Source of the DNA: Epiperipatus broadwayi
Taxonomy: Eukaryota; Onychophora; Udeonychophora; Euonychophora; Peripatidae
Direction of reading: 5' to 3'
DNA: 64,000 bases
NCBI GenBank assembly: GCA_028023455.1
Contig: JAQFVV010012394.1
Location: 24,198,900 to 24,262,899 of the forward strand
Part shown: one piece after another, positions 1-11,861 of the stretch
Layout: every line of letters begins with the position of its first letter
How positions within the stretch are numbered: the stretch's first letter is position 1
The notes under the pieces: model-generated
What the model was told of the DNA's origin: nothing
Databases searched by the model: none
What the model saw: the letters and a program-made list of their open reading frames with translations, nothing else
Translations under genes and position numbers: made by a program

Positions 1-621
1 ATTATGTGTGTGCATGAGTTAATATGTGCGTGATCCTTATATCAATATTATTAGTCAAAGTAGATAAATTCCCAGTGTTCTGTTATGAAAATATTCAAGA
101 ATATTTAAACTATTTAGAATGTTAATTTAAAATATGCGTGTGTTTTATTAGAAGTATAAAATGTTTAAATTTAGTAAATAAATGTTAGTTAATAAATTAT
201 CTTTAAAATTAAACTTTATTTGTCAGTCAATTCTTTTTACCAATTCCTTTTATCAAATTCTTTTATCAACTCCTTTTACAATTCTTTGATCAAGTCTTTT
301 AACCACTAATTAAGTATAATCTATTAGTGATTACAAACAGCTGAGCTAGTCGTGGATTTAGGCGTTAAGTTAGTGGCCATTGCTCAAAGTGCGTTATTTA
401 TTCATCCTTGAATAGATAGCTGGCGCCCATGTTTATACACAAACAAAAAAAAGTGCTTTGGATGTGGTGTTCAACTCAACAGCCGAGAAGAAGCTATGTC
501 CTGGAAATGTAATGTTAGTTATATACTTTATAACTATCGTTTGGGCATACATACTCTCCAAGTATGTTCTTCTCTGCCTAAGAGGCCGGTGTTTCGAATC
601 CACATATTCGAATTCGGTTCA
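1..621 (+). repeat. 5' LTR of family A (truncated by window start)
   Basis: This is the R/U5-like part of the LTR; its U3 lies outside the window. It matches 3956-4575 almost base for base. The shared sequence stops after a ...GGTTCA end at 621, and two bases later a TGG begins, as expected for a primer-binding site. A short ORF at 458-661 lies across this boundary and is judged non-coding, because most of it is LTR. An alternative end near 420 is raised in the findings. Confidence 0.7.
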
Positions 622-623
622 AA

Positions 624-645
624 TGGCTTTACCCAACATGGGCCG
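624..645 (+). other. Candidate primer-binding site of family A
   Basis: TGGCTTTACCCAACATGG starts two bases after the LTR end. It begins with TGG, the complement of the tRNA CCA tail, and shares the CCCAAC-TGGG core of many animal retroelement primer sites. I could not match it to a specific tRNA. Confidence 0.4.
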
Positions 646-984
646 AACTTGTCATAAATGACAGTTAATTAAATACTTTGTTCTTGTTAAAAATAAAAAT
701 CTAAAAAGTTAAATTACGTATGTAAAAGTGTTTTAATTTTAAAAAAAGAATTGAACGAAAACTTTTTTTTCCGAAATGAAAGAGATTTTGACATATATGT
801 TATCAAATCAGAGTCAATATGATGTTATGGCTTGGAGTTAAAGCATTAAGATCAGGTAGAGAAAAGGACTAAAAGGGTGGAGTTAGCATGAGTTTCCGTC
901 TTAGTAAGAAAAATAAATAAATAAGTCGTATTTAAATTTAGTTTAACATAAGCGCTAGTACTTTGAAATTGAAATTTTCGAAAA

Positions 985-1698
985 ATGGATCTGAAAGAAA
1001 GCCCAATATATTTTAAAAATCCCCAGTTAGTGGAAAAAGAGAAAGAAGAATTATCTGAGACGCAAATGATGATGAAAATGATGATGAATATGATGCAAGA
1101 GTTCAAAGCAGAATTGATAAAAGAAATGTGTCAAGAAATTAAACAAAGTCGGTTAGAACTCAAAGCAGAATTGAAGGAAGAAATTAGTCAGGTTAAAACA
1201 GAAATTAAAGAACTCAGAGCAGAAGTAAGAGAAATAAGATGTGAGATAACGGTAAAAGTAGAGAAGAACCAAGAAGTTATAGAGTTAGATTTAATTAAAG
1301 AAAGTAAAAAAGTTGAGGTCACGAAAGAGGTAGGAATTGAATTAGAATCAGATAGCGTTGTGACAGATAAAGTAGAAACTTATGTAGATCAAAAGGTAGA
1401 AAATAGCGTAAAAGAGTTTTTACAAAAAATTAAAAATAAAAGGTTTAAAGTAAACGTTCGCATTTGCTGTAGACGTAGATTTAAAACAAAGAGAAAGCGT
1501 AGAAAAAAATATTCCCAGATTGAAGTAATTTGGAGTTTGTCTAGGTATAAAGGTTTTCTGAGTCACAGAGTCGAAAACAGAACAGAAAGAGAAAGAGATA
1601 AAGCAATAAAATATAAAAGTGGAACCGATAAGAGAGGAAAGTTAGTTTACATTATAGAATTTGTAGAAAGAAAGAAGGAACCACCTGACATAGTTTAA
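985..1698 (+). CDS. Gag-like coiled-coil protein of an LTR element
   Basis: The frame of 237 codons is open from ATG to TAA. Residues about 15-140 are a charged heptad-like stretch rich in K, E and L with a methionine run (MMMKMMMNMM) and are predicted to form a coiled coil. Residues about 145-175 are strongly basic and include CCRRRFKTKRKRRKKY, compatible with nucleic-acid binding. The C-terminal about 60 residues are also basic. There is no CCHC knuckle in this frame, no signal peptide and no membrane segment. It is the first ORF after the 5' LTR, about 360 bp downstream of the candidate primer site, which is where gag sits. I infer a gag-type or structural protein. Its composition (many GAA/AAA codons) is typical of such ORFs, and a chance ORF of this length with this pattern is unlikely in such AT-rich DNA. 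Confidence 0.55.
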   Translation: MDLKESPIYFKNPQLVEKEKEELSETQMMMKMMMNMMQEFKAELIKEMCQEIKQSRLELKAELKEEISQVKTEIKELRAEVREIRCEITVKVEKNQEVIELDLIKESKKVEVTKEVGIELESDSVVTDKVETYVDQKVENSVKEFLQKIKNKRFKVNVRICCRRRFKTKRKRRKKYSQIEVIWSLSRYKGFLSHRVENRTERERDKAIKYKSGTDKRGKLVYIIEFVERKKEPPDIV

Positions 1699-3015
1699 AA
1701 GTTAGTAATCAGGCAGAATAGTAAAGGAAATAAACAAAAAGGACCGGAAATGGACTATGAGTCTAATATAATTATTTTGATGTAGGTGAAAAGCCTGAAT
1801 TAGAATTTTGCTATTTAAAATGATGGATTGTTTTGTCAAATAATAATAACGGAGGCTTCGCAAAATAAAAGATTTTTTTTATCTCCACGCACATATTAAT
1901 TAAGGAAATGTTCGTAAATAAACAGTTCAAATAAATAAAAATCAATAAAATCAAGTTAAATAAATGGGTCAAATTAAGGATTTAGAAATAATGTTTGTAG
2001 AATTAAATAAATGAATAAAATAACGGAAATACATAAAATAAAAACAAGTTAAATAAACAAATATAATATATCTGTAGAAAATAAATAAAATATTCGTAGT
2101 AAAATAAAATAGTTTTCTGAGTACACGCACGTTAATATATAAGTTAAAGTAATGGGTTAAAAGTAATATCGTAATATAAATAAATATGTAAATTGATGTC
2201 CGTGATAGTTTAGAATAGTATTGTAAGATTAAATAAATAATATTTAAATAATGTTCGTAATGAATTTAAAAATAATATAAATGAAAGTCAATCTAAGTTG
2301 TATTAGGAGCATATAAGGGTTCGAATCTAAAGGGATGAGGGTAGTACAGAAGTGTTTTAGTTAAGGTTAAGTTTAAAGCTCTCGACTGGATAAATTCTAG
2401 TACCCGCAATGGATTGGACGGGATCATTCCTCTTTTAAAAAAGCGCACTGGCAACAATCAGAGTAAATCATAAGTCACTTTTCAGGGGAGAATCCCCATA
2501 TCTCATACCTAGTTTTCCAAAGCATAAGTCGGAAATGGACAGTTGAAAATTCCTGCCATTGCAGCTGCTTAGTCAAAGTCCGATCAAGAGAATCAGCAGC
2601 CGAAGCTTCATCTATAAAAAATCCCTGTGCCACAATCCAGGACAAACATTGTAAGCAATGTTACCAGCATAGAAAAAAGAAAAGCATAATTGGGGATTGC
2701 CCTTAGCATAAAAAGGAAAAGATACCAAAAAGCAAACTTAGAAAGAATAATAAATTAAGATTTAATGTTGTCAGAGATAAAATGGTCAAAAATGACGCAT
2801 TTTACTCTCAAAAGGAAGGGCGGTGTAATGTACCTATATTGATATAGGCACATATAATTTTATCTAAAATTATATTATTAAAATAATCGTTCATAAAAGA
2901 AAACATAAAATTAAACATTGAAGAGTTTATTGCAGTTTGTTTTGGAAAAAAGATAGGAATTAAATAGTTTTCTAGCGTTAGTTTTTGAAACAAAAAAAGC
3001 TACAATTAATTAATC
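1699..3015 (+). other. Non-coding interior of family A element
   Basis: There is no long ORF. The first 600 bases are AT-rich with many AAATAAAT repeats. Around 2400-2750 the composition becomes more balanced; one broken frame reads CKQCYQHRKKKSIIGDCP (about 2650-2705), which could be the remnant of a gag zinc knuckle, although its spacing does not fit the canonical CX2CX4HX4C. No pol domain is visible. Confidence 0.4.
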
Positions 3016-3032
3016 AAAAGGGGGAGGGGGAG
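3016..3032 (+). other. Polypurine tract of family A
   Basis: AAAAGGGGGAGGGGGAG is an uninterrupted purine run in otherwise AT-rich DNA, directly upstream of the 3' LTR. It is the expected plus-strand primer for reverse transcription. Confidence 0.75.
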
Positions 3033-4575
3033 TCTTGGTTTGAGAAATGAAACTAAGGGTTATAAAAGGAAGTAAAGAGTTTTTATTAGTATTCGTAAAA
3101 ATATAATTTAAAAAGTTAAAACATACAAATCTCTTTTCATTCAAGTTTAATTAAAGAAAAAATAATGTTAAAACTAATATATGTGCATATATATGTGCGA
3201 TTGTCAACAATAGAATAAATGTTATTATAAATAAATGAAAGTTAAAGAAGATTATTATTAAAAAACATGGCAATGGTTATTAATTAAAATATAAAACAAC
3301 ATCTCTGCATGGCTATTACTAATTAAGCAATCTTCCAAAACACGTTTATCAAAGGATTAATTGATAAAGAATTCCAACAACAGATATTTGCCGGAGGATA
3401 TTGAAAAGCAAACACTTCATTGGTATAAATACTGAATATTTTATCAGACAATCAGTTGAGACAATCAGTTCACAAAGTAATTGAGTAGTGCAGTTCAAAA
3501 ATTAATTGAGCAGTTAACAAACAAAATGCAGTGTTGAGAAGATCTTGGGAACACACGTTTATCTCCAGCCCAGATGTCCTAGAAAACAGCAGATCTGCCC
3601 GTGAAAGAATGTCAGCTTAACATCTTAGAAAATCTCCGTCAGTACCTAATTGTCTCCGATAGTAATAATCGTGAAAATCAGGAAACTCAGCAAGGAAACG
3701 TCCCAGCCAACTGGAAGCATTCATACTGGAACCATTCATACTGGAAGAAACAACAAACAAGAAGAAAACAAAGTGTTAAATCTGCGTTCAAAATCCTAGG
3801 TAAAACATTTGCTTATTTTCGTTTATACTGTAATAGCCATTGCATTTCATTAATTCGTGCGAATCCTCCAATTATATGAACTCTATATCATACATAAATG
3901 AACTATTGATGTGTGTGATTAAATTTCAAATGCTATGTAGTCCTTTATTATCATTATTATGTGTGTGCATGAGTTAATATGTGCGTGATCCTTATATCAA
4001 TATTATTAGTCAAAGTAGATAAATTCCCAGTGTTCTGTTATGAAAATATTCAAGAATATTTAAACTATTTAGAATGTTAATTTAAAATATGCGTGTGTTT
4101 TATTAGAAGTATAAAATGTTTAAATTTAGTAAATAAATGTTAGTTAATAAATTATCTTTAAAATTAAACTTTATTTGTCGGTCAATTCTTTTTACCAATT
4201 CCTTTTATCAAATTCTTTTATCAACTCCTTTTACAATTCTTTGATCAAGTCTTTTAACCACAAATTAAGTATAATCTATTAGTGATTACAAACAGCTGAG
4301 CTAGTCGTGGATTTAGGCATTGAGTTAGTGGCCATTGCTCAAAGTGCGTTATTTATTCATCCTTGAATAGATAGCTGGCGCCCGTGTTTATACACAAACA
4401 AAAAAAATGCTTTGGACGTGGTGTTCAACTCAACAGCTGAGAAGAAGCTATGTCCTGGAAATGTAACATTAGTTATATACTTTATAGCTATCGTTTGGGC
4501 ATACATACTCTCCGAGTATGTTCTTCTCTGCCTAAGAGGCCGGTGTTTCGAATCCACATATTTGAATTCGGTTCA
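3033..4575 (+). repeat. 3' LTR of family A (about 1.54 kb)
   Basis: It begins just after the polypurine tract (exact first base uncertain, about 3033-3036) and ends at a ...GGTTCA matching 621. It contains a TATA box at 3424, a likely transcription start near 3450, and a long R/U5 region. The last 620 bp duplicate positions 1-621. The ORFs inside it (3601-3879, 4412-4627) are judged incidental. Confidence 0.7.
3424..3430 (+). promoter_or_regulatory. TATA box in the family A LTR
   Basis: TATAAAT in the context GGTATAAATACTG lies about 390 bp into the LTR. This is a plausible U3/R promoter for the element. Confidence 0.5.
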
Positions 4576-7500
4576 ATATATTGTAACAGTTTTAGCATTA
4601 GCACATTCGTATTCTACTAATTGTTAATACTGTTATGTCAAGCAAGAAGCAAACATAAACTAATTATTTAGGTTTATATTCCTGATTGAACACTGAAAAA
4701 ACTACAAATGCACTAGTCCAGCGTTATTTTTTCTGTTCAGTCGCTCCTCGACTTCTGGATACTCCATTCATAAGAATGATTTAATTAAAAAACAATCTAG
4801 CACTTGACATATTTATAAAATTTTTATGGGAATTTATCATGGTAATCAAAATAATCTAAACATATAGCCCTTTCTACTTCTCTTATCTAATCCTCTTTTC
4901 TCTCTTCAGACTACAGAGAAATCTATTTAAATTTCTAAATCTTTTACTTCAATCTAAAGTTATTTAAGTAAGTTCGTGACATAGATTCTAGTTGATAATT
5001 AATCATTCGCTTGGCAAGAAAAAGAAGAATTAAGCAAGAACTCTATTTTAATTTTTTTGGTTAGTAATAATAATAATGTTTAATTCCACAAAATTATTAG
5101 ATGACATAATAAAATTTAAGATCAAAATATTACAAAATAAACCTTACAATATATATGATTACATGACAAGCTGGCTAATAAGCAAAAGCCCAGTGTAAAT
5201 ATTTGTTAACTTCTCTAATAAATGCATTTATTTTAGTACTAGTTCTTCTTTGTTTATTTAGTTATTGCATAAATTTTATTTCTTTTTAACCAATATGTTT
5301 ATTTTTGATATGAAAAAATCAAGAAAACATCCATGTTTTATAAAAAATGTTCTTTACCTCGGTTACTTGACATTCAGTACCTTATTAACTGTCCTGTGGG
5401 AATTACCCACTTCTTTTGCAGAGATGGTTGATTTTTTCTTAGGCATTCCAATTGGTTAGTTTATTCATCGAGATTCTTTGTATCAAGTTTCATTTCTTTT
5501 CTTATACGTTTTGTAGCAGCATTCCCTTCTTCAGATATATAGCACGGTTCATCATAGTGATCTATTTTGATGGCAGGATAGCAGATGTTCTTCATGAGTG
5601 AGCTAGAATTTGGACAGGCACAGATCAAGCAAACACCCATTTAGGGCCCCTAACCACACATATTCACAGGCATATGCCTGCTAATAATTTCTCAAAAAAA
5701 TCTCTCCTCATGTCTAGCTTTACAGACAAGATCTGACCTTAAAATCCAAAAGACAATTAATAAATTTCTCATAATCTAGATACACCTTATTTGTTGATCT
5801 GCTGGCTATTGTTTATTGGAATGTCTCTAATTAAAAAATGTCTTTTTCGCACCTTTATTTTATCTTCTCTAAATCTATGAGGGAATTCTTCTATAAGTTT
5901 CGTTTTTACACAATTTACGTTTAACTTACTTTGTTTTTTATTTATTTTTACAAAGTTTAAAATATCATGTTTATATTTTTTTTTAATAATCTTTATTTGC
6001 TTTTTTTCCCAAATAAGTGATTTTTGAAAGAGAAAAAGAGAGATATTTGTCATACACCCCCTTCCCCTTATCTTTCGTCTTTCATTATAAGTCTATTTAT
6101 TTTTATTTATACCTTCAACCGAATTTTATAACTGTTAACTCTAAAATCATTTAACTCATTTCTTTATTTGCTTTCTCTTTAAGACCTGATCATCAACTTA
6201 GTTGATCCAGTTTTAATATTCTATTAACTCTACTATTTCTTAAATTTCAAAATGTTAACTTTGGAAGGTGAAAGATACGAATCTCGTTCTCTTCCCTCCC
6301 TTCACTTTTATTTAATTACTACAATTAATTCTGATTTTAATCACATTCCTCAACTACACAATTTTTGATTTGAATAAACACAATCATTAAATAGATTTCT
6401 TCCTTTCCTACACTTATTCTACATTTTTTTAAGTATTATTTTACATATAAATAAAACTCATATTTAATATTAGGCGATATATAATATTAAATATACACAT
6501 GTGTGATCACAGTATGTGTGATCATCACAATATATATATATATAATAAATAAAATGTCCGTTAATTAAAAACAAAATTGTAATTATAATTGAAATAATAA
6601 ATTTAATGGTTTACAAACTATTAAAACAATCCTTAAATCTGCAGAAGTACTTTGGTTAATTTCTTCAACCTGCCTTAGTCACACTCCTTATATATTGTGC
6701 CCTTTTCTATAGGTCAGAAATAGCTCATCACAGTCAATTACTAAAAATTTTAAATTTTAGAATATATTCTCTTGATGTGTTGATTATATTTTGTTAATAC
6801 TATCTTAAAGTACAATTTAAAGCTAAATGAAAATACGTAATGCTTAAAAATTATAATGAATCACTTAAGAACAATTAAATAAAGCTAAAAATATTATTAC
6901 ACATGGTTGCAAAAGCTGGCCATAATAAATAACTCAGCTACAAATATTTAAAAGTATGTTTAAAAAGTTAAATTTTAATAGTCTTAAACTTATAGTTAAA
7001 TGAATGTTATATTTAGAATTATAAATTATATTTAATAATTATAATTAATATCGCATATTTTAAAAGTAAGTTTATGGTAATGAAAGTTATATTTAGTACT
7101 ATATTTTCTAAATTATTTTTCCAAAATTTTTATAATTGTATTATTTTGTTACTACAATAAGTGTAGCAATTTATTATTATTCCCAGACAGAAAAATCAGA
7201 TACGGTCTGTCTTAGTTATATTAGTCATGTGATTTGTATAATAATATAGTTATACATGCTTGCTAGTATTTAGATTAGTCAAGTTCAATGTATTTTTAAA
7301 ATGCATTATAGAATTGAATATAATTATTACCTATCATAAAGCAAATATTAAATATTAAGTTAACTATTGTATAAATGTTTTAAATAAAGTAATAAAGATG
7401 AATACAGTTAATAAAAAAAGTTAAATATTTTGTTAAAATAAAAATAGATAAATTAAATATTAAAAGTGGGATAATTTATTAAATATTATTCTTAAAAGTC

Positions 7501-10500
7501 ATTTAAAGATATTTAAGTAATTTAGTAAAATAATAATTGATTTAAAAGTTATATTTTAAATAATATTTTTTAAAGTGATAATACTTCATATTTTTTTTTT
7601 TTGAAATTTAATTGTGTAAGTTTCTAACATTATGCAAATTTGGTATCAAACCAAAAGTAAGAATCAACCAATAGAATGACATATTTTCTAGAATATAAAT
7701 ATCAATTGCATGGGGTTTTCGGTGGTGATTAAAAAAATGTATTAAAGGTAGCAGAATCATATCAGAAGCTATCAAGGTGAGAGTAATTTTAATTTTATTA
7801 TTTAGTCAATTTTTTAGTGCTCTCATATAATTTTATTTGCATAAGCTAATAGGTTATTATTATTTTTAAAAAAGTATTTTGAAAAAGAGTGTACAATAAA
7901 AATATTAATAATAACTTCATTTAATATGCCTCACTAATTTTTAAAAGTGTGTTATCAGTAGTATTCGTCGAAATCTAATTTGTAACTTCGCAATAATAAA
8001 ATGGATATACCAATAAGTAAAATGTATTCAATTTATAATATATTAAAAATGAGTATAGTATTTATTAATGTAGTTTTAATAATATTGAACAAGAGAACTA
8101 TCCAAATGAATAAATTAATTCTATGGACATTGTATGGGGAAAGTCATTGGAAAAAACTGTTTGCCGATTTAAAGTAAAGACGCATTATTTTATATAGCAA
8201 GATGGTCTTGTCCAGTATTAATAAACAATAGGACAAGCATACTTTATAATAAAAATATAGAAATATCATGTTATAAAAGTAAATGTATCCTTTTGAAGGA
8301 CACATTAAAAATATTTACAAGATATTATTTTAAGAAAAGTCTCACAGAAAATATTTTAGAAAAGCATATGTTTTAAAACCTGAGATATATAGGGTTAATA
8401 CACGTATATAAAATTGTTTTAAAAGCTAATAATTTAAGACAAGAAAAACCTCTGAATATGTAATAAAAATAATAAATTTCTATGAAGAAACCTAAAAAAA
8501 ATGAATATGTTGTTAAATAAAATATGGAATTATGGAAATAAGTATTGAGCAAAAGGTTATCCAGATAATTCAAGCTACGCTAAAAAGACAGGATGCATCA
8601 CCACTACACAGATATGGAATACTATAGCATAGAAGCTTCATGGGATTATTTTTTTAGTATTATGATTTCAATAATCATCATTCTGGACTATAGAAGTTAT
8701 AAACTATTATTCTATTAACTATTCCAGAATAGATTGATGATTATTTTATTTAATTTTAAGATTTCAAGATGCCGTGTTATTTTTTTTTTATTATTCATTT
8801 TTAAAACCTAAGATTTTTGTACTGGAAGTTTGGATGACACTTCTGCAGGAAATGTATTGTCTTGTTCATCATTGTAGCAATGGAGGAGGTTGTAGAATTG
8901 CTTTTGAAGAAAACTTTTTTTTAAAAAAAAACTTTTGAGAAAGAAAATGGAAATATTTGGACTTATAAAGAACTTTCATTTTTCAGCTGAAGTTATGTAA
9001 ATATGATTTTCATTTATTACTATTTATTTTAAATGTAAATTTTCTAGTTTATAAGATTAGGAACATGAACATTAATCTATTGATAATATTAAAATCCTAT
9101 AATATAATAATTTAATAATTTAAATAAGAACATTTTAAATAAAGATATGGATGTATTTTTTTTATGTATGCAATGTATCTAATTGATAGAAAACCGAAGA
9201 CTGCATAGGTGATAACAAGCTAATATCACTTGGTAATAGTTAATGAATATTGATATTTTTATGATGTATATTTTGATGTCTTTTTTAGATTGCCTATGAA
9301 TAATAATGAATGGAAGTATAAATGTTTAATTATATGTAAACGCATTTTATACAACACTTTTAAAATTATGAGATTAGGATTTATTTTGAGAATATGCATA
9401 CTATAATTTTATACTAGTAATATAACCAACATAATAATAAATATTTATGTGATTCTTTTAAAAAACTTTCATATTATTGGATGTTCAAAGTATTATATGA
9501 TTAGTTTGTATATGTTTTAGAATATAGAATAAGGAAGTAAGCAAACTTTTCTTGTGGATCAGTGAGGTTGCTCTAATTATAAATGAATTTTATTTATTGA
9601 TTTGAATATGCAAGATAGTTATTTTGTCAATGTAAGATGTGATAAATCTTTAAGAAATAATGATAAGATAGTGGCTTGATAGTAGTATTATAAACATGAA
9701 CCCAAGATGATGTTATAATAGGACATGATGAGGGAATATGAATAATATTTTGTAATCTTAGTATATGCAATACAGTTAACAAAGCCCTGTAATTGTATAT
9801 TTATTTTGGACAGTATCTATTTTTCTTGAAGTATTGATGTTCAATAAAGCTGAAGGAATAACTTTAACATCATTGATGTATTAGAGAACATTAGACAGGA
9901 AAGGTCATGCCTCTATTTCTTATTGATACATTGTGCCATGATATATTCTGATATATGCTATGAGTTATATGTGTGTTTTTCTTCCCTAAATCCTACACAT
10001 CTATTTCACTATATAGATTTCCAATGTAACTACATCATTCAGTATGATATATTTGAAAAGAAATAATAGATAATTTAGAGTTTAAGATATGCTATCGTTT
10101 GAATAAGATAAGTTCATTTACTTAGAAGAAGTAGAATTTGTATAAATTGGAATTGAAAATCCAATGAATCCTAAAAGGAAAAAAGAATCATAAGATATAT
10201 TTTTTGGATTTATTTTGGAAGTAAAATAAAATTTTAAGAATAAAGTATATAAAACAAAGTTGTTCTTTAAAATGTTAAATCACTTTTAAATGCTTTATTT
10301 TGTCTTTAAAATAAGTATTGCATATTTTAAAAAATATAATGTTATACAGTAACACAATATAAATAATAAGCATAGGTATAATTTTGTGATTATTAAATAA
10401 TAGGAACATATTGGTAATTACGATTATATAGTATTAAAGTAATGCTAAATGGGAATATGTTATATTTAATAAATATAGTGTAGTAAACAATAATATCCAC

Positions 10501-11861
10501 AAAATCTGGTAATAAATTATTAGATAGATATTTTATGCAACATCTTTTGACATTGCAAGATGAAAATTGTTTAATTTTTAAAAGATCCATACTCAAGATA
10601 ATGTTATTTTTTATGTTTTTCATAGTATATAAGTAAATAATATTTAAGGATAGGATATTTTTTAATAAAAATAAATAAATGTAATTTATCATAAATTTAA
10701 TTAGAAAGAGATAAATAAAATAATCTTATTTTATTATTATTGTCTTAAGCCAGAATGAAGATTTAAAAATAATTCTAAATTGATTTTTAGTAACTAAGTA
10801 ATAAAAAATGTAAAACGGTGTAAAGTGAGGATATCCGATGTAAATATTGTAAATAAATTGTTTATTTTATGTTATGGTTAATAATAAACTTTGTTAATTT
10901 TGTTTTCAAAAATTTGTGTGTCTAGATTGTTTATTTCTCCCAATACACTGCATGAGACCACACAATACACCCAAAATAATAGAAACAAAGATATAATTTT
11001 GTACAAAGATAAATAAAAAATTATTTTAAAAATTTGAATATTTTCTTGGTATTCAATTAATTAAGTAATCATATTTTACATTAGATTATGGTCATAAATT
11101 AGTTATTATAATGGTACATTTAATGATATGCTAACCATTGCCACACACTTTTATTTGTCAGATTATAAATGCTACCACATTTTCTTACATTATTATATGG
11201 AAATAAAAGATTATATCATAGTATTTCATTATTTTATTATGGTAATAAAAATTATAGTGAAGAAAACATATACAGAATTATTAGTTCATACAATGAAGAA
11301 TATTATTATTTGTTATTAATGGTTTAAGTGTAGTAGGTTATGACATAAAATCCCTTCTTATATTTTGCTACCATAAATTTTTATTAACTTAGAATAAATT
11401 TATGAACCTGAGATTTTATTGAGCTAAATTATTATAAATAGAAGATTAAGATTTAATTATTAGTTTAATCTTAATGAGTAGGAATTATTAAAGTCATAAG
11501 AATACTATAAGTTTATTATTTGAGATAATAATAGGGGGCATAGTGTTCTTATGCCATTGAGATAGTATCCAATGGGATATTAGCTCAATATAATCTTTCT
11601 TGTCACCTGTATTTTCAATTCCAAGTCTCATGAAGTATTAAATATTTATTTATTTTATGTTATACACTGAACCTTATTCTTATTTTTGAATTTGAGCTAG
11701 TGGAACATTAGTATTAGTGCAAAATATTATATTTATTAATTATTTGCATTTAACCAAACGTAATCAGTAACTGAGCTAACCCATTTTTATTTAATATTAT
11801 ATGGCCTGGAAGTGAGGATGCAAATGGGTAGGTTAGAATATGAATATATATATATATATAT
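4576..11861. other. AT-rich stretch, no gene recognised
   Basis: This 7.3 kb holds only short ORFs (at most about 100 codons) without recognisable domains, and frequent A/T homopolymers. A (TA)n run lies near 6530 and another at 11845-11860, abutting the family B element. I see no tRNA, splice pattern or transposon terminus that I can support. Confidence 0.5.

Larger units (their letters stand above)
1..4575 (+). mobile_element. Non-autonomous LTR retrotransposon (family A), left end beyond the window
   Basis: Positions 1-621 recur almost unchanged at 3956-4575 in direct orientation, and a polypurine tract followed by a promoter-bearing sequence precedes the second copy. This is the layout LTR - interior - PPT - LTR. 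The interior (about 2.4 kb) holds one gag-like ORF and no reverse transcriptase, protease or integrase that I can recognise, so the copy would depend on proteins from elsewhere. The two LTR copies differ by only a few substitutions and one indel over about 620 bp, which points to a fairly young insertion. The superfamily (Ty3 or BEL type) cannot be assigned without pol. Confidence 0.75.

Noticed and set aside
458-661. 67-codon ORF (and its copy at 4412-4627)
   Set aside because: Mostly LTR sequence; the C-terminal ends differ according to flanking DNA.
5265-5459. 64-codon ORF with hydrophobic stretch
   Set aside because: Short, no family match that I know, and such ORFs are expected by chance at this length.
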